Source of the DNA: an uncultured Planctomycetaceae bacterium
GTDB lineage: Bacteria; Planctomycetota; Planctomycetia; Pirellulales; Pirellulaceae
NCBI GenBank assembly: GCA_903927685.1
Contig: CAIYOB010001023.1
Location: forward strand, 1-7,491
Reading direction: 5' to 3'
Length of the DNA stretch: 7,491 nucleotides
Positions 1 to 6,096 of the stretch are shown here, one piece after another. A program made the translations under genes and the position numbers. The notes beneath the pieces are model-generated. The model was not told the DNA's origin. It worked only from the letters and a program-made list of their open reading frames with translations, and did not search any database. The number at the start of each line of letters is the position of its first letter. Positions within the stretch are counted from its first letter, which is position 1.

Positions 1-63
1 AATACGAACCGCACGCTGGAAGCTTGCGCCACTTGTACGGGAGGAATTTCTGAGCCGGACGCA

Positions 64-1356
64 TTACAGGGTCCAGCCGGCTCGGTATTCCCGCTGCAGG
101 TACTGGTCCGCCTCGGGACAGTTGGGGAATTTCATCCCCGCCGCGTCCCATTCGAGCTTGCGCCCGACACGGTAGGCGAGATTGCCCAGCAGTACGGTCT
201 CCGTGACGGCCCCGGAGTAGTCAAAGTTGCACGTCGTTGGGCTGCCCGTCTTGCACGCCGCGATCCACTCCAGATGGTGGCCCGGCGAGCGCGGAATGCT
301 GGGCTCGGGCGGCCGATAGCCGGCGAACTGGTCCTGCGGCCACAGCAGATACTGCGAGTAATTCACCAGCAACATGCCGGCGCTGCCGACGAACACGCCC
401 CAGGCCCACTTGGGGAAGGCGTGCTGCTCAAAGACCGGCGGCGGCTGGGGCCCGTGCGTCCAGGTCAGCAGCACCGGCGGCTGGCTGCCGCGGGCCGCGA
501 ATTCGTACCGCACGTGTTCGACCGTGGGGGTACTTTCCCGATGCGGTGGCGGACCCTGGGCCTCGATCGTCGCCGGATGCCGCAGGTCCAGTGCCCAGAA
601 GGCGAGGTCCAGGTAGTGGCAGCCCATATTGCCGAACTCGCCGCCGCCGAAGTCCCACCAGTAGTGCCAGTCGTGCGGCACGTAGCACGGATGGTAGGGC
701 CGCTCGGGCGCCGGACCCAGCCAGGCGTCCCAGTGCAAGCCGGCCGGCACCGGCGGCGTGTCGGGCGGGCGGTCGCCGGCGCCGCGTCCTCCCGACAGCC
801 AGCAATGGCATTCCCGCACCGTGCCGATCGCGCCGCCGCGGACTAGTTCCACGATCCGCCGGTAGGTGTCGGTGGCATGGATCTGGGTACCCATCTGCGT
901 GGCCACTTTCTGCTCGGCCGCGACCCGCGCCGCCACGCGGGCTTCGTAGATGGAATGCGACAGCGGCTTTTCGCAGTACGCATGCTTGCCCATCCGCATC
1001 GCGGTGACGCTGGCCGGTGCGTGCACGTGGTTGGGCGTGCTGACCACGACGGCATCGATCTGGCCGCCCAGTTCGTCCAGCAGCCGGCGGTAATCGTAGT
1101 ACACCTTGGCCTGCGGGTACTTGGCGAACGAACCGGAGGCGCGCCGTTCGTCGGCGTCGCACAAGGCGACGATGTTCTCGCCGGCCACCTCCTTCAAGTT
1201 CTCCGCGCCGCGGCCGCCGGCGCCGATCACGGCGATGTCCAGCTTGTCGTTCGCCTGGTAGCTGCGTGCCGAGCGGCTGTTGCCCAGGATCAGCAGCCCC
1301 GCCCCGCTGGCGGTCACACCGGACAGGAAATGGCGACGGGTGATTGGGCAGGGCAT
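64..1356 (-). CDS. Tat-exported Gfo/Idh/MocA family oxidoreductase (430 aa)
   Basis: This is an NAD(P)-dependent oxidoreductase of the Gfo/Idh/MocA family, probably acting on a sugar or glycoside in the periplasm; the substrate is unknown. Residues 1-35 look like a twin-arginine signal (TRRHFL at 6-11, then a hydrophobic stretch). The Rossmann domain follows, with nucleotide-binding GAGGRG at 45-50, STPNHVHAP at 106-114 and the family EKP at 129-131 (K130 is the usual catalytic Lys). The C-terminal domain carries GCHYLD at 245-250, where H247 sits at the usual active-site His position. Length is normal and the frame intact. The ATG at 1356 is supported by GGAG seven bases upstream. It lies 43 bases downstream of a paralogous gene on the same strand, so the two are probably co-transcribed. 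The family call is firm; the biological role is not. Confidence 0.93.
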   Translation of the reverse strand: MPCPITRRHFLSGVTASGAGLLILGNSRSARSYQANDKLDIAVIGAGGRGAENLKEVAGENIVALCDADERRASGSFAKYPQAKVYYDYRRLLDELGGQIDAVVVSTPNHVHAPASVTAMRMGKHAYCEKPLSHSIYEARVAARVAAEQKVATQMGTQIHATDTYRRIVELVRGGAIGTVRECHCWLSGGRGAGDRPPDTPPVPAGLHWDAWLGPAPERPYHPCYVPHDWHYWWDFGGGEFGNMGCHYLDLAFWALDLRHPATIEAQGPPPHRESTPTVEHVRYEFAARGSQPPVLLTWTHGPQPPPVFEQHAFPKWAWGVFVGSAGMLLVNYSQYLLWPQDQFAGYRPPEPSIPRSPGHHLEWIAACKTGSPTTCNFDYSGAVTETVLLGNLAYRVGRKLEWDAAGMKFPNCPEADQYLQREYRAGWTL

Positions 1357-1363
1357 GGCAGGA

Positions 1364-1367
1364 CTCC
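1364..1367 (-). promoter_or_regulatory. Ribosome binding site of the downstream oxidoreductase
   Basis: Read on the minus strand, GGAG stands seven bases before the ATG at 1356. It fixes that start rather than a longer frame. It lies inside the 43-base gap after the upstream paralogue, where no terminator hairpin is apparent, which fits a two-gene transcript. Confidence 0.6.
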
Positions 1368-1399
1368 GTGGGATGTTCGTTCGGCGTCACAGGTCGGAC

Positions 1400-2743
1400 T
1401 CAACCCGGCAGGTACTCGGCCGGGAACTTCCAGGGATCGCGATAGACGGGCCGGGCGAGCTTGACGGCTTCGTCGTCGCCGACAATCTTCTCCGTCTGCG
1501 GATCGAACCGCACCGAGCGTCCCAGTTTGTACGCCAGGTTGGCCAGGGTGAGCGCGAGGTCGACCTTGTAGTGGTAGTTGACATTGCAGCTGGGCTGCTG
1601 GCGAGTCTTGAGGCAATCCAGCCATTCGCGTTCGTGGCCCGGGGAACTCGCCAGGCTACGTTCCGGCGGTGCAGCGTCCTCCAGCAAGTTGCCTTCCGGG
1701 ACGACCTCGTGCTTGCCGTAGTCGGTGAACAACGTGCCGCGCAGGGCGTGGAAGTAAATGCCCAGCCGGCGGGCCGGCGAGCCGCGGCCGAAATCGAAGG
1801 CGAAACTGTTGCAGATGCTCATCATCCAGGTCATCGTCAGGTTCGGATACTGCCAGAGGATTTCCTGCGTATCCGGCGCATCGCCATCGTCGTGCACGAC
1901 GTACCGGCCGCCGGAACAACTGGTCACCAGGGGCACGCCCAGGTCCAGGGCCCAGATGGGCAAATCGATGATGTGGGGGGCCATTCCCGGCGTCCAGCCG
2001 CCCGAGCAGTCCCAGAACGAGCAGTGGTTATAGCTGTCGGCGGCCATGATCGCGTTGTACGGTCGTTTGGACAGCGGCCCCAGCCACAGATCCCAGTCCA
2101 GGCCGGGAGGCGGATCCTGTTGCGGGGCGTGTCCCAATCCGTCGGGGCCTTGGTTCATCACGTTGAACGTCCGCACGACGCTGACCGGCCCGAGTTTGCC
2201 CGAGCGGATCCACTCCACAACGCGGCGGTAGTTCTCGCCAGCGTGGATCTGCGTGCCGATCTGGCTGATTCGCTGATGCTTATTGACCGCATTCCGCACG
2301 GCCAGCGTTTCGTCGGGGAACAGGGTCATCGGCTTCTGCAGATAGATGTCCTTGCCGGCTTCGACCGCTTGGATCGCGATCAGGGCGTGCCAGTGCGGCG
2401 GCGGGGCGATAATTACGGCGTCGACGTCTTGGCGGGCCAGCAGCTCGCGGAAATCCCGATGGCCCTTGGCGGTGCCCTTGAACTGTTCGACGACCTTGTC
2501 GCAGCGTTCTTTCCACGGATCGCAGACTGCGGTCACCACGACATCGGGATGCTGGGCACAGTTGTTCAGATTGCCGCGTCCCATGCCTCCACAGCCGATG
2601 ATGCCCAGGCTGATCCGCTCGCTGGGTGGCGGTTGGTCTTCCGCCCCCAGCACCGAGGCCGGAACCACGTAGGGGGCGGCGATGCCCGCAGCCAAGCTGG
2701 CTTGGAGGAAGTTGCGACGGTTCGTGTTCGTGCGATTCGGCAT
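1400..2743 (-). CDS. Tat-exported Gfo/Idh/MocA family oxidoreductase (447 aa), paralogue of the next gene
   Basis: This is a second NAD(P)-dependent Gfo/Idh/MocA oxidoreductase with a twin-arginine signal: NRRNFLQAS at 8-16, a hydrophobic segment to about 31, and possible cleavage after VLGA (residue 34). Nucleotide-binding GCGGMG is at 50-55 and APPPHWHA at 113-120. The catalytic Lys motif reads QKP (136-138) instead of EKP. The C-terminal domain has APHIID at 255-260 with H257 at the active-site His position. The frame stays open upstream to 2938, but I chose the ATG at 2743. AAGGAG stands six bases before it, the Tat signal begins there as in the paralogue, and the extra 65 residues are Arg-rich without family features. 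Shared blocks with the paralogue include GTQIHA followed by YRR, and SPGH followed by EW. It is first in the minus-strand pair. The substrate is unknown. Confidence 0.93.
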   Translation of the reverse strand: MPNRTNTNRRNFLQASLAAGIAAPYVVPASVLGAEDQPPPSERISLGIIGCGGMGRGNLNNCAQHPDVVVTAVCDPWKERCDKVVEQFKGTAKGHRDFRELLARQDVDAVIIAPPPHWHALIAIQAVEAGKDIYLQKPMTLFPDETLAVRNAVNKHQRISQIGTQIHAGENYRRVVEWIRSGKLGPVSVVRTFNVMNQGPDGLGHAPQQDPPPGLDWDLWLGPLSKRPYNAIMAADSYNHCSFWDCSGGWTPGMAPHIIDLPIWALDLGVPLVTSCSGGRYVVHDDGDAPDTQEILWQYPNLTMTWMMSICNSFAFDFGRGSPARRLGIYFHALRGTLFTDYGKHEVVPEGNLLEDAAPPERSLASSPGHEREWLDCLKTRQQPSCNVNYHYKVDLALTLANLAYKLGRSVRFDPQTEKIVGDDEAVKLARPVYRDPWKFPAEYLPG

Positions 2744-2749
2744 GGCGGG

Positions 2750-2755
2750 CTCCTT
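2750..2755 (-). promoter_or_regulatory. Strong ribosome binding site that decides the start at 2743
   Basis: On the minus strand AAGGAG lies six bases before the ATG at 2743. No comparable site precedes the in-frame upstream Met codons (for example the one at 2782), so the shorter protein with the Tat signal at its N-terminus is preferred. Confidence 0.75.
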
Positions 2756-2833
2756 GCTGACCGAGGTGGGCGGGATCGACATCGCGTGGTGGGCGACGCG
2801 CATCAGGCCGAGCCGCTCCGCACGCATCGCCTT

Positions 2834-2861
2834 ACTGTACCAGTCGCCCCCGCGGATGCAA
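2834..2861 (-). promoter_or_regulatory. Candidate promoter for the oxidoreductase pair
   Basis: On the minus strand TTGCAT (2861-2856) is followed after 16 bases by TACAGT (2839-2834), with TG in the extended -10 position. The -35 matches only three of six consensus bases and the -10 four of six, so this is tentative. Transcription would start near 2827 and give a leader of roughly 84 bases. Its -35 lies about 40 bases from the -35 of the opposing promoter. Confidence 0.3.
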
Positions 2862-2898
2862 GCAGGACCGCGCGTGCATCGCGTCACATTCAGCAACC

Positions 2899-2926
2899 TT
2901 GACACGCCCTGCCCGGGTGCTAGAAT
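2899..2926 (+). promoter_or_regulatory. Sigma70-type promoter of the mcsA-mcsB operon
   Basis: A perfect -35 TTGACA (2899-2904) is followed by a 16-base spacer and TAGAAT (2921-2926), one mismatch from TATAAT. TGC just before it adds an extended -10. Transcription should start near 2933, giving a leader of about 38 bases before the mcsA ATG. This also argues against any mcsA start upstream of 2933. The match is by inspection; no start site has been measured. Confidence 0.75.
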
Positions 2927-2970
2927 CCGTACATTCACTTAGTCCTTGTCATGTAAGAACTTGCTTCAAT

Positions 2971-3480
2971 ATGAAATGCAACAAGTGCGATAAGCCCGCG
3001 ACGTTCCACATCACCGAACGCGTCGGGGGCAAGGAGCAATGGGAAGAACTGCATCTGTGCGAGGACTGTGCCCGCGAGTACCTGAGCCGCCCCACCGAGT
3101 CCCAGGATTCCGAAGCGGCGGCCAACGCCCTGTTGCAGCATCTGCAGATTGGGCGGACGGCCGACGAATTGGCTCAACTGGACAAACAGGCCTGCCCGGT
3201 GTGCGGAATTACCTTCTTTGAATTCCGCAATCACGGCCGACTCGGCTGCCCCCATGACTACATCTGTTTCCAGGATCAGTTGGACCACTTGGTCACCAAC
3301 ATCCACGGGGCCAACACCCACACGGGAAAACGGCCGCGGAAGTCCGCGCGCAGCCTCGACAAGCAGACGCAGTTGATCCGCTTGCGGCGCGATCTGCGCG
3401 AGGCCGTCCACAAGGAAGACTATGAGCGGGCCTCGGTGTTGCGGGATCAAATCCGCGAACTGGACCACGAAGGTTCCTGA
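2971..3480 (+). CDS. mcsA: McsA-like zinc-binding UVR-motif protein, activator of protein-arginine kinase
   Basis: This 169-residue cytoplasmic protein matches McsA, the partner that activates McsB in Firmicutes. CxxC pairs occur at C3/C6, C30/C33 and C75/C78. A fourth site begins at C93 (GRLGCPHDY), but its usual second Cys is Asp (D96). The conserved HGANTHTGKRP stretch is at 112-122. A UVR motif, the helical hairpin found in UvrB, UvrC and Clp ATPases, spans about 135-166 (EDYERA at 149-154, LRDQIREL at 157-164). The Bacillus protein is slightly longer (about 185 residues). The start at 2971 puts the first CxxC at residue 3, as in Bacillus. A longer in-frame reading to 2899 begins inside the promoter and is rejected. 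There is no clear Shine-Dalgarno. mcsB follows after 79 bases. ctsR is absent, so the Bacillus-type repressor circuit is not evident here. Confidence 0.9.
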   Translation: MKCNKCDKPATFHITERVGGKEQWEELHLCEDCAREYLSRPTESQDSEAAANALLQHLQIGRTADELAQLDKQACPVCGITFFEFRNHGRLGCPHDYICFQDQLDHLVTNIHGANTHTGKRPRKSARSLDKQTQLIRLRRDLREAVHKEDYERASVLRDQIRELDHEGS

Positions 3481-3559
3481 GCGATGCCCCCGCGGCGTGC
3501 AGCCTGCCAGGAAGATCAAGACCGAAATCAAGACCGCTTTCTGATATTGGACCCGGGTC

Positions 3560-4639
3560 GTGAAACTTGAAGAATTGGCTGGGAAATGTGGCGAGTGGTT
3601 GCGAGGCTCCGGGCCGGACTCGGACATCGTGGTCAGTAGCCGAATCCGCTTGGCGCGAAACCTGGCGGATTATCCGTTCATTCGCAAGTGCACCGGGTTG
3701 GACCGAGCCGCCGTCGAGAAGACTCTGCGGGACCGGTTTGCCCAGATCGCCGCGTTTCGCGATGTGACGTACGTGGACGTCAACGGCTTGCCCGACGTCG
3801 ATCGCCAGTTCCTGGTCGAGCGCCAGTTGATCAGCCGCGAGCACGCCGATTCGGACGGCGCCCGGGGCGTGGCCATCGGCCCCACCGAACAGTTCAGCGT
3901 GATGGTCAACGAGGAGGATCATCTGCGGATCCAGGTGATGCACAGCGGACTGGATCTGCAGGCCGCCTGGGATCAGATCAATCGGATCGACGACTTGCTG
4001 GAAGAGCAGGTCACGTACGCCTTCCACGAGCGTCTGGGCTACTTGACCGCTTGCCCCACCAACGTGGGCACGGGAATGCGAGTCAGCGTGATGCTGCACT
4101 TGCCGGCGCTGGTGCTCACGGGGCAGATCGAAAAGGTGTTTCGCAGCCTGCACAAGATCAGCCTGGCGGTCCGCGGCTTGTACGGCGAGGGGTCGCAGGC
4201 CATGGGCGACTTTTACCAGGTCAGCAACCAGATCACGCTGGGCAAGACGGAAGCCGAATTGCTGCAACAGGTCGGGGATATCGCCCCGGTGCTGATCGAG
4301 TACGAGCGGAAGGCCCGCAAGTCCTTGATCGAGGAACGCCGCCGGGAACTGCACGATCGCGTCAGCCGGGCCTACGGGCTGCTGTGCACCGCCCAGACGA
4401 TCAGCAGCGAAGAGACGATGCAGCTGCTGTCCAGCGTCCGCATGGGCGTCAACCTGGGCCTGATCCGCGACGTGGCGATTCCCACCGTCAACCAGTTGTT
4501 CATTCACACCCAGCCGGCCCACCTGCAAAAGCTGCGGGGCATGGAACTGGACACCACCGACCGCAACATCGAACGCGCCAGCTACCTGCAACAGCACTTG
4601 AAAGGCGGTTCGACCGCTGAGGGCACGGAGAAGAACTGA
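3560..4639 (+). CDS. mcsB: Protein-arginine kinase McsB (ATP:guanido phosphotransferase)
   Basis: McsB transfers phosphate from ATP to arginine side chains of proteins; in Firmicutes phosphoarginine marks them for the ClpC-ClpP protease. At 359 residues it is close to the Bacillus length. Visible motifs are SDIVVSSRIRLARN (21-34, ATP-phosphate-binding arginines), NEEDHLRIQ (117-125, catalytic acidic residues), CPTNVGTGMR (165-174, active-site Cys C165), RGLYGEGSQAMGDFYQVSNQ (205-224) and DRVSRAYG (266-273). The C-terminal phosphoarginine-sensing motif, RDIRRA in Bacillus, reads RNIERA (335-340). The start is GTG at 3560. An in-frame TGA at 3542 leaves no other upstream choice, and the N-terminus aligns with Bacillus McsB from its first residues. 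No good ribosome binding site precedes it, so coupling to upstream translation is possible. It is followed after 8 bases by a sugar kinase. Confidence 0.95.
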   Translation: MKLEELAGKCGEWLRGSGPDSDIVVSSRIRLARNLADYPFIRKCTGLDRAAVEKTLRDRFAQIAAFRDVTYVDVNGLPDVDRQFLVERQLISREHADSDGARGVAIGPTEQFSVMVNEEDHLRIQVMHSGLDLQAAWDQINRIDDLLEEQVTYAFHERLGYLTACPTNVGTGMRVSVMLHLPALVLTGQIEKVFRSLHKISLAVRGLYGEGSQAMGDFYQVSNQITLGKTEAELLQQVGDIAPVLIEYERKARKSLIEERRRELHDRVSRAYGLLCTAQTISSEETMQLLSSVRMGVNLGLIRDVAIPTVNQLFIHTQPAHLQKLRGMELDTTDRNIERASYLQQHLKGGSTAEGTEKN

Positions 4640-4647
4640 GCACCGTC

Positions 4648-6096
4648 ATGGCTGAGCCCCAACTTGCTGTCGGCTTGGACCTCGGCACCGGCGGCGCGCG
4701 GGCCGTGGCGTTGGACTTTCAGGGCCAACTCGTGGCCGAAGGCCGGGCCGATTTGCCGGCCGGCGCGGCGCGCGTGGACGGTCCGCGAGTCGAGCAGGAT
4801 CCGCAGGCCTGGACCGCGGTGGCCGAGGCGGCGCTGCGCGAATTGGCCAGCCGCTTGCCCGTCGGCGGCGAGATCGTCGGCATTGCTGTCGATGCGACGT
4901 CCGGCACGTTCCTGCTGGTCGACCACGACCACCGCCCGCTGACCGCCGGCGTGATGTACAACGATCTGCGCGCCGCGAACCTGGCCGCCGAGGCGGCCGA
5001 CGCGGTCCGCGCGGAACTGGCCCCGTTCGGGATCGAAATCGCCGCCGCCTTTGCCCTGCCCAAACTCGTGCACCTCGCCAGGTCTGAGCCCGCCCTCTTC
5101 CGCCGCTGCCGCCGCGTGGTGCACCAGACCGACTGGATCGTCGGTCGGTTGTGCGGCCGCTACGACGTGACGGATGTCTCCACGGCGCTCAAGACGGGTG
5201 TCGAGCCGGCCCGGCTGCAGTGGCCGGACGCGCTCGAGTCGCGGTTGCGCATCCCGCTCGGCCTGTTGCCGGAGGTCGTCCTGCCCGGCACGCCGGTCGG
5301 GCGACTCACGGCCGATGCCGCGGCCGCCACGGGACTGCCGGCCGGGATCCCCGTCGTCGCGGGCTGCACCGATGGCACGGCCGGCTGCCTGGCGTCGGGT
5401 GCGGCGGACGCGGGCGATCTGAACGTGACGCTCGGCAGCACGCTGGTCTTCAAGGCCGTCAGCCGCCAACCGTTACTCGATCCCGCGGGGGCGATCTACA
5501 ACCACCGGCATCCGGCTGGCGGCTACTTGCCCGGCGCGGCCTCGACCACCGGCGGCGAATGGGTCGCGACGCAGTTGCGGGGGCAAGACCTGGACGCCCT
5601 GGGACGCGCGGCGGCCCAGCGGTTGCCTTCCGGACGCATCGCCTATCCGTTGGTCAAGACAGGCGAGCGGTTCCCGTTTGCCTGCCCCGCGGCCGCGGGC
5701 TTCGGCTTGGACCAGATCGCCGACCCGGCGGAGCGGTTCGCGGCGGGAATGGAGGGCGTGGCGTTCCTGGAGCGGTTGGGCATCGAGCGGCTGGAGCAAC
5801 TGGGCCTGCCCATCGGCCCGACGGTGTACGCCACGGGCGGCGGAGTGGCCGGAGAAACCTGGCTGCGGATTCGCGCGGCCGTGAATCAGCGCACGTACTG
5901 GACGCCCCGGTATCCGCAATGTGCCGTCGGTGCCGCCGTGCTGGCGGCCATGCCAGCATTGGGCGGCTGCCGCCAGGCCGTGGCGGCGCTCGTGCGAGCC
6001 GGGCAGGCGGTGGCCCCGGAGCCGGCCTTAGCCGCCGCCTATGCCGAGCCCTGGGAACGATTCTGTGCCGCGTTGCGGGAACGAGGTTACCTGTGA
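4648..6096 (+). CDS. FGGY-family sugar kinase, D-ribulose kinase-like (SePSK/XK-1 type)
   Basis: This 482-residue ATP-dependent sugar kinase belongs to the FGGY family of the actin-like ATPase fold. The N-terminal phosphate loop is DLGTGGARA (11-19). DATSGTFLL is at 82-90, and ATALKTG-like STALKTG at 178-184. CTDGTAGCLASGA at 240-252 holds the likely catalytic base D242, followed by LGSTLVFK (262-269). TGGGV at 396-400 is the adenine-side glycine motif. From remembered sequences the closest pattern is the Synechococcus SePSK and plant XK-1 group, which phosphorylates D-ribulose; examples are VDATSGT, ALKTG, TLGST and KTGERFP (337-343). Xylulose or another ketose remains possible. The C-terminal tail from about 440 resembles ordinary xylulokinases. 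ATG 4648 lies 8 bases after mcsB with only a weak GAG as ribosome site. Its stop overlaps the next gene by 4 bases, implying translational coupling. Confidence 0.88.
   Translation: MAEPQLAVGLDLGTGGARAVALDFQGQLVAEGRADLPAGAARVDGPRVEQDPQAWTAVAEAALRELASRLPVGGEIVGIAVDATSGTFLLVDHDHRPLTAGVMYNDLRAANLAAEAADAVRAELAPFGIEIAAAFALPKLVHLARSEPALFRRCRRVVHQTDWIVGRLCGRYDVTDVSTALKTGVEPARLQWPDALESRLRIPLGLLPEVVLPGTPVGRLTADAAAATGLPAGIPVVAGCTDGTAGCLASGAADAGDLNVTLGSTLVFKAVSRQPLLDPAGAIYNHRHPAGGYLPGAASTTGGEWVATQLRGQDLDALGRAAAQRLPSGRIAYPLVKTGERFPFACPAAAGFGLDQIADPAERFAAGMEGVAFLERLGIERLEQLGLPIGPTVYATGGGVAGETWLRIRAAVNQRTYWTPRYPQCAVGAAVLAAMPALGGCRQAVAALVRAGQAVAPEPALAAAYAEPWERFCAALRERGYL
6083..6086 (+). promoter_or_regulatory. 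Ribosome binding site inside the kinase gene for the mutase GTG start
   Basis: GAGG ends six bases before the GTG at 6093. It supports this non-ATG start, which overlaps the kinase stop codon in the sequence GTGA. Confidence 0.55.

Noticed and set aside
1..63. Possible gene end or start at the left edge
   Set aside because: Short frames are open, but there is no start with a ribosome site and too little sequence to support a gene.
52..83. Inverted repeat GAGCCGG/CCGGCTC around the stop codon of the last minus-strand gene as a terminator
   Set aside because: The 7-base stem has an 18-base loop and no T-run follows on the minus strand, so it is not a convincing intrinsic terminator.
1280..2902. 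Long plus-strand open frame (540 codons) over the oxidoreductase genes
   Set aside because: It is antisense to the clear Gfo/Idh/MocA coding sequence, shows no family motif, and reflects GC-rich codon use. The long minus-strand frames at 3293-4597, 4582-5469 and 6087-7478 are rejected for the same reason.
2744..2938. N-terminal extension of the first oxidoreductase and a matching extension of mcsA from 2899
   Set aside because: The oxidoreductase has a strong ribosome site and Tat signal at 2743; the mcsA extension begins within the -35 box of its own promoter.
3499..3540. Minus-strand reading with a lipoprotein-like segment (QKAVLISVLIFLAGC) between mcsA and mcsB
   Set aside because: It lacks a nearby credible start and ribosome site, the hydrophobic run comes from the 12-base repeat, and everything after it is antisense to mcsA.
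5151..6092. Upstream extension of the phosphohexomutase frame to 5151
   Set aside because: This stretch is the FGGY kinase read in another frame; the mutase motifs begin just after the GTG at 6093, which has its own ribosome site.
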